Both the position numbers and the translations under genes were made by a program. A stretch of DNA of 64,000 bases, taken from NCBI GenBank assembly GCA_965263365.1, contig OZ253672.1, positions 1,240,001-1,304,000 on the forward strand. Reading direction: 5' to 3'. The notes beneath the pieces are model-generated. The model did not search any database, was not told where the DNA came from, and worked only from the letters and a program-made list of their open reading frames with translations. Positions 16,814-25,247 of this stretch are shown piece after piece (the stretch's first letter is position 1; each line of letters begins with the position of its first letter). The DNA is from CANMUM01 sp965263365 (GTDB lineage: Bacteria > Pseudomonadota > Alphaproteobacteria > Rhodobacterales > Rhodobacteraceae).

Positions 16814-18383
16814 TCACGTCCTCATGAAGTTTATTAAGCAAATAGACACCTACAAGCGCAATCGCAATCAAAATCAATGCATAGGGGGCCGCTTCCGCAG
16901 GTCGATCATCACCTGAAAACTCAAACACCACGATCGAAAGCGTTGAAATATCAAATGGACGCAAGATCAAACTGGCCGGCAATTCCTTAAAAATATCAAT
17001 CGCAACCAATAGTCCCGCATAAAAAACAGGCGCACGCATTAGGGGGATAAAAATCTGCAAAATGATCGCTAGTCTTGTTTTTCCAAACGAACGCGCCATC
17101 ATATCAATTTCGGGCGAAATGCGCAAAAAGCCTGCGTGCAGATTTTGATAAGCAGGCGCAAAAAAGCGCACTAAATAAGCGATGATCAAACCAAGCACGC
17201 TCCCTGTCATCGCTAGCCGCCAGCCAAAATGGGTCTGCAATAAGCTCTGAGCTAACAACAGGCTTAAGGCAATGACGATCCCAGGAACCGCGTAACCAAG
17301 AGATGCAATCCATTGAAATTTGTATTTTTCTTGGTCTCGTTCACTCGCATTCACTATAAACGCACTCACGACCGTGACGAGCCCGCCGACGATACATAGA
17401 TAAAGACTATCAATTGTCGCATCATAGATGCGCTCAAAACGAACAAATCGATTGTTAAATATCGCCAAACGCGCCGTCCAAAAAAGCGGGAGCAAAAATC
17501 CAAGCAAAACTGGCAATCCAAGCAAGACAGTCACAATCCACGCCTGCAACCCTTGCAAATTTTTTCTTGGGATCGGATTTTTTGAGCCCGACGTGTGAAA
17601 ATTCGCACGTTTTCTTGTCAGACGCTCGAGCATCAACAACACGGCGGCAATGCAAACCAAAATAGATGCCAAGCGCGCCGACACAACCGGATCATTCCCA
17701 AAATACCAAAGCCTGTAAAGACCCGTTGCCAAAGTCTGAACCCCAAATAACTGCGTCACGCCGATATCTGCGGCCGCCTCAATAATTGCCAAGGCGACGC
17801 CCAGTGCCAAAAATGGGCGCGCCGCTCCCAATGACAGCCAAAAAAGTTGATAGCGGCCTGCTTTTCCGAACACATCTGAAAGTTGCGCCCATTCTGAAGA
17901 CTGCGCCTCAAAAGCCGCGCGACTGATTAGATAAACATATGGAAAATTAGCTAACCCCAACAAAAATATTACGCCATAAATCGAACGTATTTGAGGAAAA
18001 ATGTAGTCATCGCGCTGCCAATCAAAAACTTCGCGCAAGAACGACTGTACGGGCCCTGCAAACTCAAATATCTGTCCATAAGTCATTGCCAACACGAATG
18101 AGGGCATCGCAAAAGGCAAAACCAGCATCCAAGATAAATATCCCCGAAGCGGAAAATTAAAGCGCGCCACAAACCATGCCGTTACGCCGCCGATTGATCC
18201 CGCAACAAGCGCCACACCGGTAATAACGATGAGGCTTCCCGCGATATAAGTACTCAACACAGTTGAACGAATATGATCCCAGTTTTCACGAGAAGCATCC
18301 GCCAAAGGGAAAACCCATCCTCCAAATACGAAGAGGATGGGCACGAGGCAAACCGCCGTTATGAAGAGGCTCATCAGCCTCAA
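16806..18383 (-). CDS. fbpB: Ferric iron ABC transporter permease (FbpB type)
   Basis: A 525-residue permease made of two fused half-permeases, each with about six membrane segments, as in FbpB/SfuB/HitB. Each half has an EAA-like cytoplasmic loop (LSDVFGKAGRYQLFWLSL near residue 187 and MMARSFGKTRLAIILQIFIPL near 430). The gene lies 59 bases downstream of the binding-protein gene and overlaps fbpC. It forms the inner-membrane pathway for iron delivered by FbpA in the periplasm. Confidence 0.87.
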   Translation of the reverse strand: MRLMSLFITAVCLVPILFVFGGWVFPLADASRENWDHIRSTVLSTYIAGSLIVITGVALVAGSIGGVTAWFVARFNFPLRGYLSWMLVLPFAMPSFVLAMTYGQIFEFAGPVQSFLREVFDWQRDDYIFPQIRSIYGVIFLLGLANFPYVYLISRAAFEAQSSEWAQLSDVFGKAGRYQLFWLSLGAARPFLALGVALAIIEAAADIGVTQLFGVQTLATGLYRLWYFGNDPVVSARLASILVCIAAVLLMLERLTRKRANFHTSGSKNPIPRKNLQGLQAWIVTVLLGLPVLLGFLLPLFWTARLAIFNNRFVRFERIYDATIDSLYLCIVGGLVTVVSAFIVNASERDQEKYKFQWIASLGYAVPGIVIALSLLLAQSLLQTHFGWRLAMTGSVLGLIIAYLVRFFAPAYQNLHAGFLRISPEIDMMARSFGKTRLAIILQIFIPLMRAPVFYAGLLVAIDIFKELPASLILRPFDISTLSIVVFEFSGDDRPAEAAPYALILIAIALVGVYLLNKLHEDVND

Positions 18384-18442
18384 TTTTTCTCCTTACCTGC
18401 AGGCTTCATTAAGAAGTCACAATCTCATTTATATAAATAAAC

Positions 18443-19477
18443 CTATTTCCAACCACTTCGATCGGTAATCATTAATGCATCATCAATATGATCGGCGAAG
18501 GTTGCAAGTTTGGTGTCATCTTCTACAAATTCACCGAAACTTTCAAGTGTTTCAGACAGACTAGCTTGCGGATTTACCGGAAATTCTTGATTAGATTCTG
18601 CATAATAGCTTTGGGCTTCGCTTGAAGACAAAAACTCAATCAAAGATTGCGCTTCTTCTTTCATGTCACTTGCGGCCACGACGCCCGCCCCACTAATATT
18701 CACGTGCGCTCCTGATAATTGATTCTCGCCTGCTGTTTGATTTGGAAAATAAATTCCAGTCGCGTTCGCGGCTTCCAATTCTTCCGGCACATCCGAATTT
18801 TTCATGAGCGCATAGTAATAACTATTCACGACCGCCAGTTTCCCCTCGCCAGCTGCAACCGCTTTGATTTGATCTCGGTCGCCACCTTGTGGAGGGCGCG
18901 CAAGGTTGTCAACAACCCCTTTGACCCAATTTTCGGTGTTTTCGAGACCCGATTTTTCAATCATCGCCGCGATCAATGAAAGATTATAAGGGTGTGACGA
19001 CGTGCGAAGCAACAATTCGCCCTTCCATTGAGGACCCGCCAACTCTTCATAGCTTGATAGATCAGTCTCAGGATCAACAGCTTCTAAATTGTAAATCATA
19101 ATTCGCGCACGTTTCCCAAGGCCGAACCATTGATTTTCATCATCTCGGAATTTTTCAGGGACATTTGCGTTCAAAATATCTGAGTTGACCTCCGCCAATA
19201 GTCCTTTGCGCGCCGCGCTTTCCAAATTCGAAACATCTGCAGGTAAAAAAACATCTGCTGGGGTCTGATCACCTTCTGCTTCCATTCGCGCGATCAACTG
19301 CGGTGCTTTATCGCTCAAAACTTGGACTTCAACACCCGATTGATCAGAATATTGCTCAAGCAAAGGCAAAATCAACTCTTCACCACGCGATGTGTAAACC
19401 GTCAAAATATCATCTGCTAAAAGGCCTGAAACCGGCACAAATAGCGCAGCTGCAAAACTCAAACTCGAGATTTTCAT
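18443..19477 (-). CDS. fbpA: Periplasmic ferric-iron binding protein (FbpA type)
   Basis: Secreted solute-binding protein with a signal peptide of about 21 residues (MKISSLSFAAALFVPVSGLLA). The mature part shows the iron-binding-protein pattern TVYTSRGEELILPLLEQYS near the start and the paired tyrosines in VNSYYYAL that ligate ferric iron in this family. 344 residues, typical. First gene of fbpABC, preceded by an AT-rich region with a duplicated 14-base element likely to be the iron-responsive control region. Confidence 0.88.
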   Translation of the reverse strand: MKISSLSFAAALFVPVSGLLADDILTVYTSRGEELILPLLEQYSDQSGVEVQVLSDKAPQLIARMEAEGDQTPADVFLPADVSNLESAARKGLLAEVNSDILNANVPEKFRDDENQWFGLGKRARIMIYNLEAVDPETDLSSYEELAGPQWKGELLLRTSSHPYNLSLIAAMIEKSGLENTENWVKGVVDNLARPPQGGDRDQIKAVAAGEGKLAVVNSYYYALMKNSDVPEELEAANATGIYFPNQTAGENQLSGAHVNISGAGVVAASDMKEEAQSLIEFLSSSEAQSYYAESNQEFPVNPQASLSETLESFGEFVEDDTKLATFADHIDDALMITDRSGWK

Positions 19478-19523
19478 TACTTGATTCTCCTTATAACTTA
19501 CAAGCTCACAGCCTCTATTTCAT

Positions 19524-19563
19524 TTCCGAGTATTTATGTCAACAATACATTCCGAGTATTTAT
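19524..19563. promoter_or_regulatory. Direct repeat upstream of fbpA, putative iron-responsive operator
   Basis: TTCCGAGTATTTAT occurs exactly twice, at 19524-19537 and 19550-19563, a 26-base period, 47-86 bases upstream of the fbpA ATG. Read on the minus strand each copy starts as TGA-N9-TCG (TGAYATAAATACTCG), one base from the TGA-N9-TCA form known for RirA-type iron-responsive operators of alphaproteobacteria. No gene occupies 19478-19733, so the repeat is best read as the regulatory region of the iron operon. Confidence 0.5.
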
Positions 19564-19733
19564 ATCAGTTATTTTATTTGCAGAAATACACTTGCAAAAA
19601 ATCGAAATAAAATCAAAAATATTAATTATTTATATTGATAAACTAACGCGATCCACACGCGAATTTTTGTCTTGAGAGACATCTTTCAAGCCAAAATAAG
19701 TAGAGATTATATTTCATTTTTTTTGAAATAGCG

Positions 19734-20546
19734 CTAAACGCCTTCACCTACAAAAGCCTTTTCAACAACGAACTCGGCGGGATCAGAATTCGCCCCTTCT
19801 CGCATCTCGTGACTTTCAAGAAGTTCTTTCACATCAAGATTGAGTGCCATCGACCCACAAACCATCGCGCGATCTGTCTGCGAATCGAATCCAGATATAC
19901 CAAGATCTTCGAAAAGTTTGCCCGAGCGCATTAAGTCAGTATTGCGCCCCTCGTATTTGCTTGCTTCGCGAGTGGTGGTCGGATAATATAAAAGTTGCTC
20001 TGAAAATTCGCCAATTAAAGGGTCTTCTGCCAAATTCTCAACAAGCATTCGACCATATTCTAACTCGGATTTTTCACGGCAGGTATGCGTCAAAATCACT
20101 TGGTCAAATTTTTCAAACACTTCAGGGTCACGAATAAGAGACGCAAAAGGCGCAATACCTGTCCCTGTCGCAATCAAAAATAACCGCTTACCGGGCAAAA
20201 GCGCATCAACGACTAAAGTCCCAACTGGCTTTGGCCGCAAAATCACATAATCCCCTACCTGAATATTTTGCAATTTTGACGTTAAAGGGCCATCGGCAAC
20301 CTTAATCGAATAAAATTCCAAAGTTTCATCCCAAGAAGGGCTGGCTATTGAATAGGCCCGCATAATGGGTTTGCCTGTTTCGCCAGCGAGACCAATCATT
20401 ACAAATTCACCTGAGCGAAACCGAAGTGATTGGGGGCGCGTCAAACGGAAGCTAAATAGCCGATCGTTCCAATGTTTGACATCCGTAACCATTTGCTGAT
20501 CCGGAGTTCGTTGTGCCGGTACGGACATGCTTTCGACCTTATTCAT
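19734..20546 (-). CDS. fpr: Ferredoxin--NADP reductase
   Basis: FAD enzyme that moves electrons between NADPH and ferredoxin/flavodoxin. 270 residues, typical of the bacterial Fpr group. FAD-binding RAYSIASP and the NADP-binding GTGIAPFASLIRD are present, plus the CGSMALN segment and a C-terminal VEKAFVGEGV that stacks on FAD in this subfamily. It ends the cys operon and overlaps the DUF934 gene by eight bases. Its likely task is to supply reduced ferredoxin to the CysI sulfite reductase, which lacks a flavoprotein partner here. Confidence 0.9.
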   Translation of the reverse strand: MNKVESMSVPAQRTPDQQMVTDVKHWNDRLFSFRLTRPQSLRFRSGEFVMIGLAGETGKPIMRAYSIASPSWDETLEFYSIKVADGPLTSKLQNIQVGDYVILRPKPVGTLVVDALLPGKRLFLIATGTGIAPFASLIRDPEVFEKFDQVILTHTCREKSELEYGRMLVENLAEDPLIGEFSEQLLYYPTTTREASKYEGRNTDLMRSGKLFEDLGISGFDSQTDRAMVCGSMALNLDVKELLESHEMREGANSDPAEFVVEKAFVGEGV

Positions 20547-20913
20547 TATTTGTCTGCCTTTTCCCTAAACGAGATTGATAATCATTTAAAGCCCAATCAG
20601 CGCGCTCAATCCACGCCTCGTGACCTTGCCGTTGAAATAATTCTTCTGTGACTTCGACTTCATCAAACCCAACGCGCCGCGCCATCGCATACTGATCCGC
20701 CAAAATATGACCTTTTGCGCGCAATCGGCCCTTATATCCCTCTCGACGCAATGCTGACGCCAATCCAAAACCACGTCCATCCGCGTAATTTGCAAATTCA
20801 ATCGCAATTAATTCTTGCGCTTGGTCGATTTCAGATAGGGCAAGATCAGGCTTGATCGCCTCTATCCCTTGGGTCGTTTTCGAAATACCTTGATCATTAA
20901 TCACTACATTCAT
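20539..20913 (-). CDS. DUF934 family protein of the sulfate-assimilation operon
   Basis: A small protein of 124 residues with the DUF934 pattern (IAIEFANYADGRGFGLASALRREGYKGRLRAKGHILADQ), found next to sulfite reductase genes in many proteobacteria. The biochemical role is unsettled; a helper role for sulfite reductase is suggested by its constant position. The ATG at 20913 overlaps the cysH stop by four bases (ATGA) and has AAGGAAG upstream; the longer open frame lies inside cysH and is unlikely to be used. Confidence 0.82.
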   Translation of the reverse strand: MNVVINDQGISKTTQGIEAIKPDLALSEIDQAQELIAIEFANYADGRGFGLASALRREGYKGRLRAKGHILADQYAMARRVGFDEVEVTEELFQRQGHEAWIERADWALNDYQSRLGKRQTNNE

Positions 20914-21653
20914 AACGCAATATCTTCCTTTTTCTCTCGACGCAAACCCTGCGTACCAAAATGAATTCCGCACTCAGTTTTTTCAGCGCCTCGCCAACGC
21001 CCCGCGCGCGCGTCCTCACCGACGGCAACTTGAGAAGTACACGGCAAACACCCAATTGACGGGTAGCCTCTGGCAACTAAAGGGTGAAACGGGAGGTCAT
21101 GTGCAATCATGTAATCCCGGCACTGTTCTGAACTCCAACCTATAAGCGGGTTCACTTTTATGCGCGCATTTACGTGATCATATTCAAAATATGATAAATT
21201 TTCGCGAGACTTTGCTTGATATCGTTTACGTCCTGTCAACCAACCTGCAAACTCACCAAGCGCAAGTTGTAACGGTAGCACTTTGCGCAAGTGACAGCAT
21301 CTATCTGCATCTCTAAGATGGAGCTTTTTGTCTTTATCGTAAATTTCGGTCCGCACAAGATCTGGCACGATACGACGGACATCTTCAAGCCCTAAATCAA
21401 TTGCAAGCTTAGTCGCATATCCTAACGTTTCTTCAAACAAAAACTCGGTATCAATCAAAATCACAGGCGTTTGCTTAGAGGCGCGCGCAACCATGCTGAC
21501 AAGAACCGCACTTTCAGCGCCAAAACTTGAGACAAGCGCAAATTTACCAAATTTTTGCGCACAAACAGCATCCACGATATTTTGTGATGACGCCTTAGCG
21601 AATTCTTTATTAAGTGCGGCAACCCGCTCCAATTTCTCAATGTCATGGGGCAT
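20910..21653 (-). CDS. cysH: Adenylyl-sulfate (APS) reductase CysH
   Basis: Reduces activated sulfate to sulfite. 247 residues with the nucleotide loop SSFGAESAVLVSMV, the catalytic Cys in ECGIHFG, and four extra cysteines in the pairs RCCHLRK and GCLPC. The CC...CxxC set binds a 4Fe-4S cluster and marks the APS-using (plant/alphaproteobacterial) type rather than the cluster-free PAPS type of E. coli. It overlaps cysI by 11 bases and the DUF934 gene by four. Confidence 0.92.
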   Translation of the reverse strand: MPHDIEKLERVAALNKEFAKASSQNIVDAVCAQKFGKFALVSSFGAESAVLVSMVARASKQTPVILIDTEFLFEETLGYATKLAIDLGLEDVRRIVPDLVRTEIYDKDKKLHLRDADRCCHLRKVLPLQLALGEFAGWLTGRKRYQAKSRENLSYFEYDHVNARIKVNPLIGWSSEQCRDYMIAHDLPFHPLVARGYPSIGCLPCTSQVAVGEDARAGRWRGAEKTECGIHFGTQGLRREKKEDIAL

Positions 21654-23310
21654 GGGCGTGCTCTCTTTGAGGATATAAAGCGCTTTTAAATGGTGCGCTC
21701 CCTACGCGTCGATAGGCATCGATAAAACGTTCATTTGGCGTTTCTCGATTCTCCAAATACGCGTCAATTAATCGATCAAGTGCTGGGATCAATTCTTCAG
21801 CGCCAAATCCCGGCCCCATGCGATCGCCGATCGCAGCGTTTTCAGTATGATCTCCACCCAGAGTGATTTGATAATTTTCAACGCCCGCACGATCCAAACC
21901 TAAAATGCCAATATGACCAACATGGTGGTGCCCGCAAGCATTGATGCATCCCGAAATCTTGACTTTCAATTCGCCGATATCCTCCGCGATTTTTCGCGCT
22001 TCAAAATGTTGAGAAATTTCCTGTGCAATGGGAATCGAGCGTGCGGTTGCGAGCGCACAATAATCCATCCCAGGGCACGCAATAATGTCTGAAATTTGCC
22101 CAATATTGGCTGTCGCCAGACCATTCTCAACAAGCGCTTCATAAACTTTCGGTAGATGCGCCTTAGGAACATGGGGAAGAATCACATTTTGTTCGTGAGA
22201 AATGCGCAGCTCATCATGCGCATAAGTCTCTGCTATTTGCGCAAGCGCCCGCATTTGGTCCGCAGTCACGTCACCTGGAGTCCCGCCAATCGGCTTTGTG
22301 GATATTGTGACAATTGCATAAGCGTCATTGAAGTGCTCGCTTACGTTCGTATCGACAAAAGCGCGAAACGCTCTCTTCTCTGCGTAGGCTTGATCGAAAG
22401 GCGCAAAAGACAATTCTTGAAAGCGAGGGGGTTCAAATTGTTCATTGATTTCTTGAAGAATTTTCCGATCCACACCTGAAAACTCTTTCTTCAGGCTCGC
22501 AAAAACATCTTCAACATCTGCACGAAGCTGATCCAATCCATATTCATGAACGAGTATTTTAATGCGCGCTTTGTATTTATTATCCCGACGCCCAATTCTA
22601 TTCCAAACATGGACGATCGCCTCCACGTAAGGCAATAGCTCTTCCTTAGAAATAAAATCACGGATAACTTTACCAATCATGGGTGTTCGGCCAAGCCCAC
22701 CGCCGACAAAGACGCGGTACCCGATTTTTCCGTCTTTTTCAACAGCCTCCAAGCCAATATCATGAGCACGCACCACCGCGCGGTCATGCTTAGCACCCGA
22801 AACGGCAATCTTGAATTTGCGCGGCATAAACTGGAACTCAGGGTGATCTGTCGACCATTGACGCAGTAATTCTGCGATTGGTCGCGGGTCTTCGATCTCG
22901 TCGACTGCCGCCCCTGCAAAGTGATCGGCGGTCACATTTCGAATACAATTTCCAGAAGTCTGAATCGCATGCATTTCAACATCCGCCAAAGCATCTAACA
23001 TATCCGGCACATCTTGGAGCTTTGGCCAATTGAACTGTATATTCTGACGCGTCGTAAAATGACCATAGCCGCGATCCCAGCGCTCAGCAATCATTGCGAG
23101 TTGACGCATTTTTCGAGAGTTTAGCGTGCCATAGGGAATCGCAACGCGCAGCATATACGCATGTAATTGAAGGTATAAACCATTCATCAAGCGCAAGGGC
23201 TTAAACTCGTCTTCTGTTAAAGCCCCAGAAATTCTCCGCTCAACTTGCGAGCGAAACTGCTTGACACGCTTACGGACGAAAGCTTGATCAAAATCACTAT
23301 ATTTATACAT
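21643..23310 (-). CDS. cysI: Sulfite reductase hemoprotein (nitrite/sulfite reductase family)
   Basis: Siroheme and 4Fe-4S enzyme that performs the six-electron reduction of sulfite to sulfide. The cluster and siroheme cysteines are seen as CPGMDYC and SGCINACGHHHVGH. Two ferredoxin-like plus two siroheme domains fit the 555-residue length. Location between cysH and DUF2849/cysG, with fpr downstream, argues for sulfite rather than nitrite as substrate and for ferredoxin as donor. It overlaps the DUF2849 gene by eight bases. Confidence 0.92.
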   Translation of the reverse strand: MYKYSDFDQAFVRKRVKQFRSQVERRISGALTEDEFKPLRLMNGLYLQLHAYMLRVAIPYGTLNSRKMRQLAMIAERWDRGYGHFTTRQNIQFNWPKLQDVPDMLDALADVEMHAIQTSGNCIRNVTADHFAGAAVDEIEDPRPIAELLRQWSTDHPEFQFMPRKFKIAVSGAKHDRAVVRAHDIGLEAVEKDGKIGYRVFVGGGLGRTPMIGKVIRDFISKEELLPYVEAIVHVWNRIGRRDNKYKARIKILVHEYGLDQLRADVEDVFASLKKEFSGVDRKILQEINEQFEPPRFQELSFAPFDQAYAEKRAFRAFVDTNVSEHFNDAYAIVTISTKPIGGTPGDVTADQMRALAQIAETYAHDELRISHEQNVILPHVPKAHLPKVYEALVENGLATANIGQISDIIACPGMDYCALATARSIPIAQEISQHFEARKIAEDIGELKVKISGCINACGHHHVGHIGILGLDRAGVENYQITLGGDHTENAAIGDRMGPGFGAEELIPALDRLIDAYLENRETPNERFIDAYRRVGSAPFKSALYPQREHAHAP

Positions 23311-23605
23311 CTTGCGCCTCTTGTTTACCGTGAAAATAGTTGGAAGGACCTGTTGCTCGAAAATCTTCTCGGAAATGAGCGGGCTTCAAAACTCCATTCT
23401 CCACTTCGACTTCAACCAAATAGGCGCCAACAACAACTTCTGGCTGTCCTTGAGCGTTTATGAGCGCTGCCTCGGCTTCTTCTTGAGCATGAAACACCTG
23501 AGAATCTTCAAAGTTTCGCTCCCATTTTCCCTGATTCCAATAAATAACGTCACCCTCGAGCAAGTGATTGGATGTAAGAATTTTAGGCTTAAACTGACGC
23601 GGCAT
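23303..23605 (-). CDS. DUF2849 family small protein
   Basis: 100-residue soluble protein, DUF2849 pattern (KILTSNHLLEGDVIYWNQGKWERNFEDSQVF...GAYLVEVEVENG). It is regularly found between cysG and cysI in alphaproteobacteria and its function is not known. The ATG at 23605 gives the family's normal N-terminus MPRQFKPKIL; upstream codons in the same frame belong to the cysG overlap. It overlaps cysG by 17 bases and cysI by eight, so it is translationally tied to both. Confidence 0.83.
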   Translation of the reverse strand: MPRQFKPKILTSNHLLEGDVIYWNQGKWERNFEDSQVFHAQEEAEAALINAQGQPEVVVGAYLVEVEVENGVLKPAHFREDFRATGPSNYFHGKQEAQDV

Positions 23606-24968
23606 TTTGCACCTCTTCAAACTGTTTTTGGAACTCACGCGGTGCAATCCCAAGCAATATAATGACAGGCCCACTGAATTCAGCCGATTCAATATCAACC
23701 GCCATTGATCCGATTGTCGTGGCGACAACTTTCTCTTGAACGCGCGACACGTTCTCAATCGCAGTAATGGGCTTGTTCGGATTGGCACCATGCATTAACA
23801 AACGACCTTGGATTAATCGCGCAGCTTTAGCCCCCATATAGACCGCTGCCGCAGATCCATCTTGGGCAAGCGAGCGCCAATCGGATTCAACAAATCCATT
23901 CACATCACGGCCAGTTAAAAAACGAATTTCGGTATTTCTGCCTCTTTGTGTTAAACCTGAACCAATGCTGGCAACAGCCGCCGAAGCCGTCGTAATTCCA
24001 GGAACAATCTCATATGCCAATTGCGCCTGTGCAAGCGCCTCGATTTCTTCATCCAAACGCCCGTAAATGCTGGGATCGCCGCCCTTTAAGCGCACAACCA
24101 ATTCACCCTTTTGACCATATTTGACCAAAAGCGCATTAATGTCATCTTGCTTCCATGACGGGCCGTAACCCGTTTTTCCAACTTCGATCAAAGTCGCTTC
24201 ACGGCGCGCAAGTTCGAGTATTTCAGGACTAACCAAGCGGTCATAGATGACAACGTCTGCTTCGTGCAAACGCTTACGCGCCTTCAGTGTCAAAAGTTCA
24301 GGATCACCGGGGCCAGCACCAAGAATACTAATATGCCCACGCTTTTCTTGCTCATTCACAACCTCTTGCAAATGTTGTTCCAGAAATTCTCGTGCCGCAT
24401 TCTCGTCGCGAATGTCTTTTTTGAAATATTCGGCCCAATAATCGCGACGCACACGGCCAAATGGCAATACCTCAACGGCATGACGAAACTTTTTGGCAAC
24501 GCGCGCCATCAGACCCGTAGAGGGGGGTAGACGCTCTTCAAGCTCAGCTTTAATTTGTCTTGCAAGTACCGGCGCCGCCCCTTCTGTACCAATCGCAACC
24601 ACAACAGGGTCGCGGTCCACAATTGCGGGCGAGATAAAATCACATTTGTCTGGCGTATCGACCACATTAATCATAACCCCAGCTTGTCGCGCCAAAGCAA
24701 TCGCATCTTCATTTTTAGCTGCATTGAAGTAGGTACTGTAAGCCATTACAGCGCCATTAAAATCCTCTAACTCTATATCGCGAAGCGTAAGACTGATACG
24801 CCCCTCATCCGCAAGAGATGAAACCTTTGCATTGGGCTTCTTTGCAAAAACGTGTAGTTCTGCCTCTGACTTTAGCAATATCTTTAGTTTAGACTCTGCC
24901 ATTGCACCCCCGCCCGCTATCACAACTCTTTTGGCGGCCACATCGAGGAATATAGGTACATATTGCAT
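23589..24968 (-). CDS. cysG: Siroheme synthase CysG
   Basis: Makes the siroheme needed by CysI. The N-terminal part is the NAD-dependent precorrin-2 dehydrogenase/ferrochelatase (VVIAGGGAMAESKLKILLKS), and the C-terminal part the uroporphyrinogen-III methyltransferase (ISILGAGPGDPELLTLKARKRL; VVRLKGGDPSIYGR). 459 residues, matching the fused E. coli form (457). The ATG at 24968 (MQYVPIFLD) has GGAG six bases upstream. The in-frame extension to 25040 would add a hydrophobic leader foreign to this soluble enzyme. First gene of the cys operon. Confidence 0.9.
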   Translation of the reverse strand: MQYVPIFLDVAAKRVVIAGGGAMAESKLKILLKSEAELHVFAKKPNAKVSSLADEGRISLTLRDIELEDFNGAVMAYSTYFNAAKNEDAIALARQAGVMINVVDTPDKCDFISPAIVDRDPVVVAIGTEGAAPVLARQIKAELEERLPPSTGLMARVAKKFRHAVEVLPFGRVRRDYWAEYFKKDIRDENAAREFLEQHLQEVVNEQEKRGHISILGAGPGDPELLTLKARKRLHEADVVIYDRLVSPEILELARREATLIEVGKTGYGPSWKQDDINALLVKYGQKGELVVRLKGGDPSIYGRLDEEIEALAQAQLAYEIVPGITTASAAVASIGSGLTQRGRNTEIRFLTGRDVNGFVESDWRSLAQDGSAAAVYMGAKAARLIQGRLLMHGANPNKPITAIENVSRVQEKVVATTIGSMAVDIESAEFSGPVIILLGIAPREFQKQFEEVQNAASV

Positions 24969-25074
24969 TTGAATCTCCAGAATTTGACCAAAAAATAAGG
25001 CTATCAGGAAAAATATTCCACATAAAAAGAGAATTAACAAAAATATTAGGTAATTTATTCCTTATATAGAAAAA

Positions 25075-25097
25075 TATTCAAACATATATTTTGAATA
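25075..25097. promoter_or_regulatory. Inverted repeat upstream of cysG
   Basis: TATTCAAA (25075-25082) and TTTGAATA (25090-25097) form perfect 8-base arms around a 7-base spacer, 107-129 bases upstream of the cysG ATG in the 279-base region divergent to cydA. Its form (T-N11-A type) suits a dimeric regulator of the sulfur operon, for instance of the LysR family. The binding protein is unknown. Confidence 0.45.
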
Positions 25098-25164
25098 ATG
25101 CAATCAAATATGAATTTATTTTTTGAGAGAATTTCCGAATTTACCGTTTCAACGGAATCAAAAA

Positions 25165-25191
25165 ATCTATGCGACTTTGTGCCACATAGAT
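25165..25191. promoter_or_regulatory. Inverted repeat upstream of cydA
   Basis: ATCTATG (25165-25171) and CATAGAT (25185-25191) are perfect 7-base arms with a 13-base spacer, ending 56 bases before the cydA ATG. A separate short palindrome CCGTT-TC-AACGG lies at 25144-25155. Both could be regulatory sites of the oxidase operon or mRNA hairpins. Confidence 0.35.
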
Positions 25192-25247
25192 GATTCTAAC
25201 GACCATAACTATATTCAATCTCGAAACGTGAGTTATGGAGACGCACA

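Noticed and set aside
24969..25040. N-terminal extension of CysG with a hydrophobic leader
   Set aside because: It would give a soluble cytoplasmic enzyme a membrane segment. The ATG at 24968 has a good ribosome-binding site and the family's usual N-terminus.
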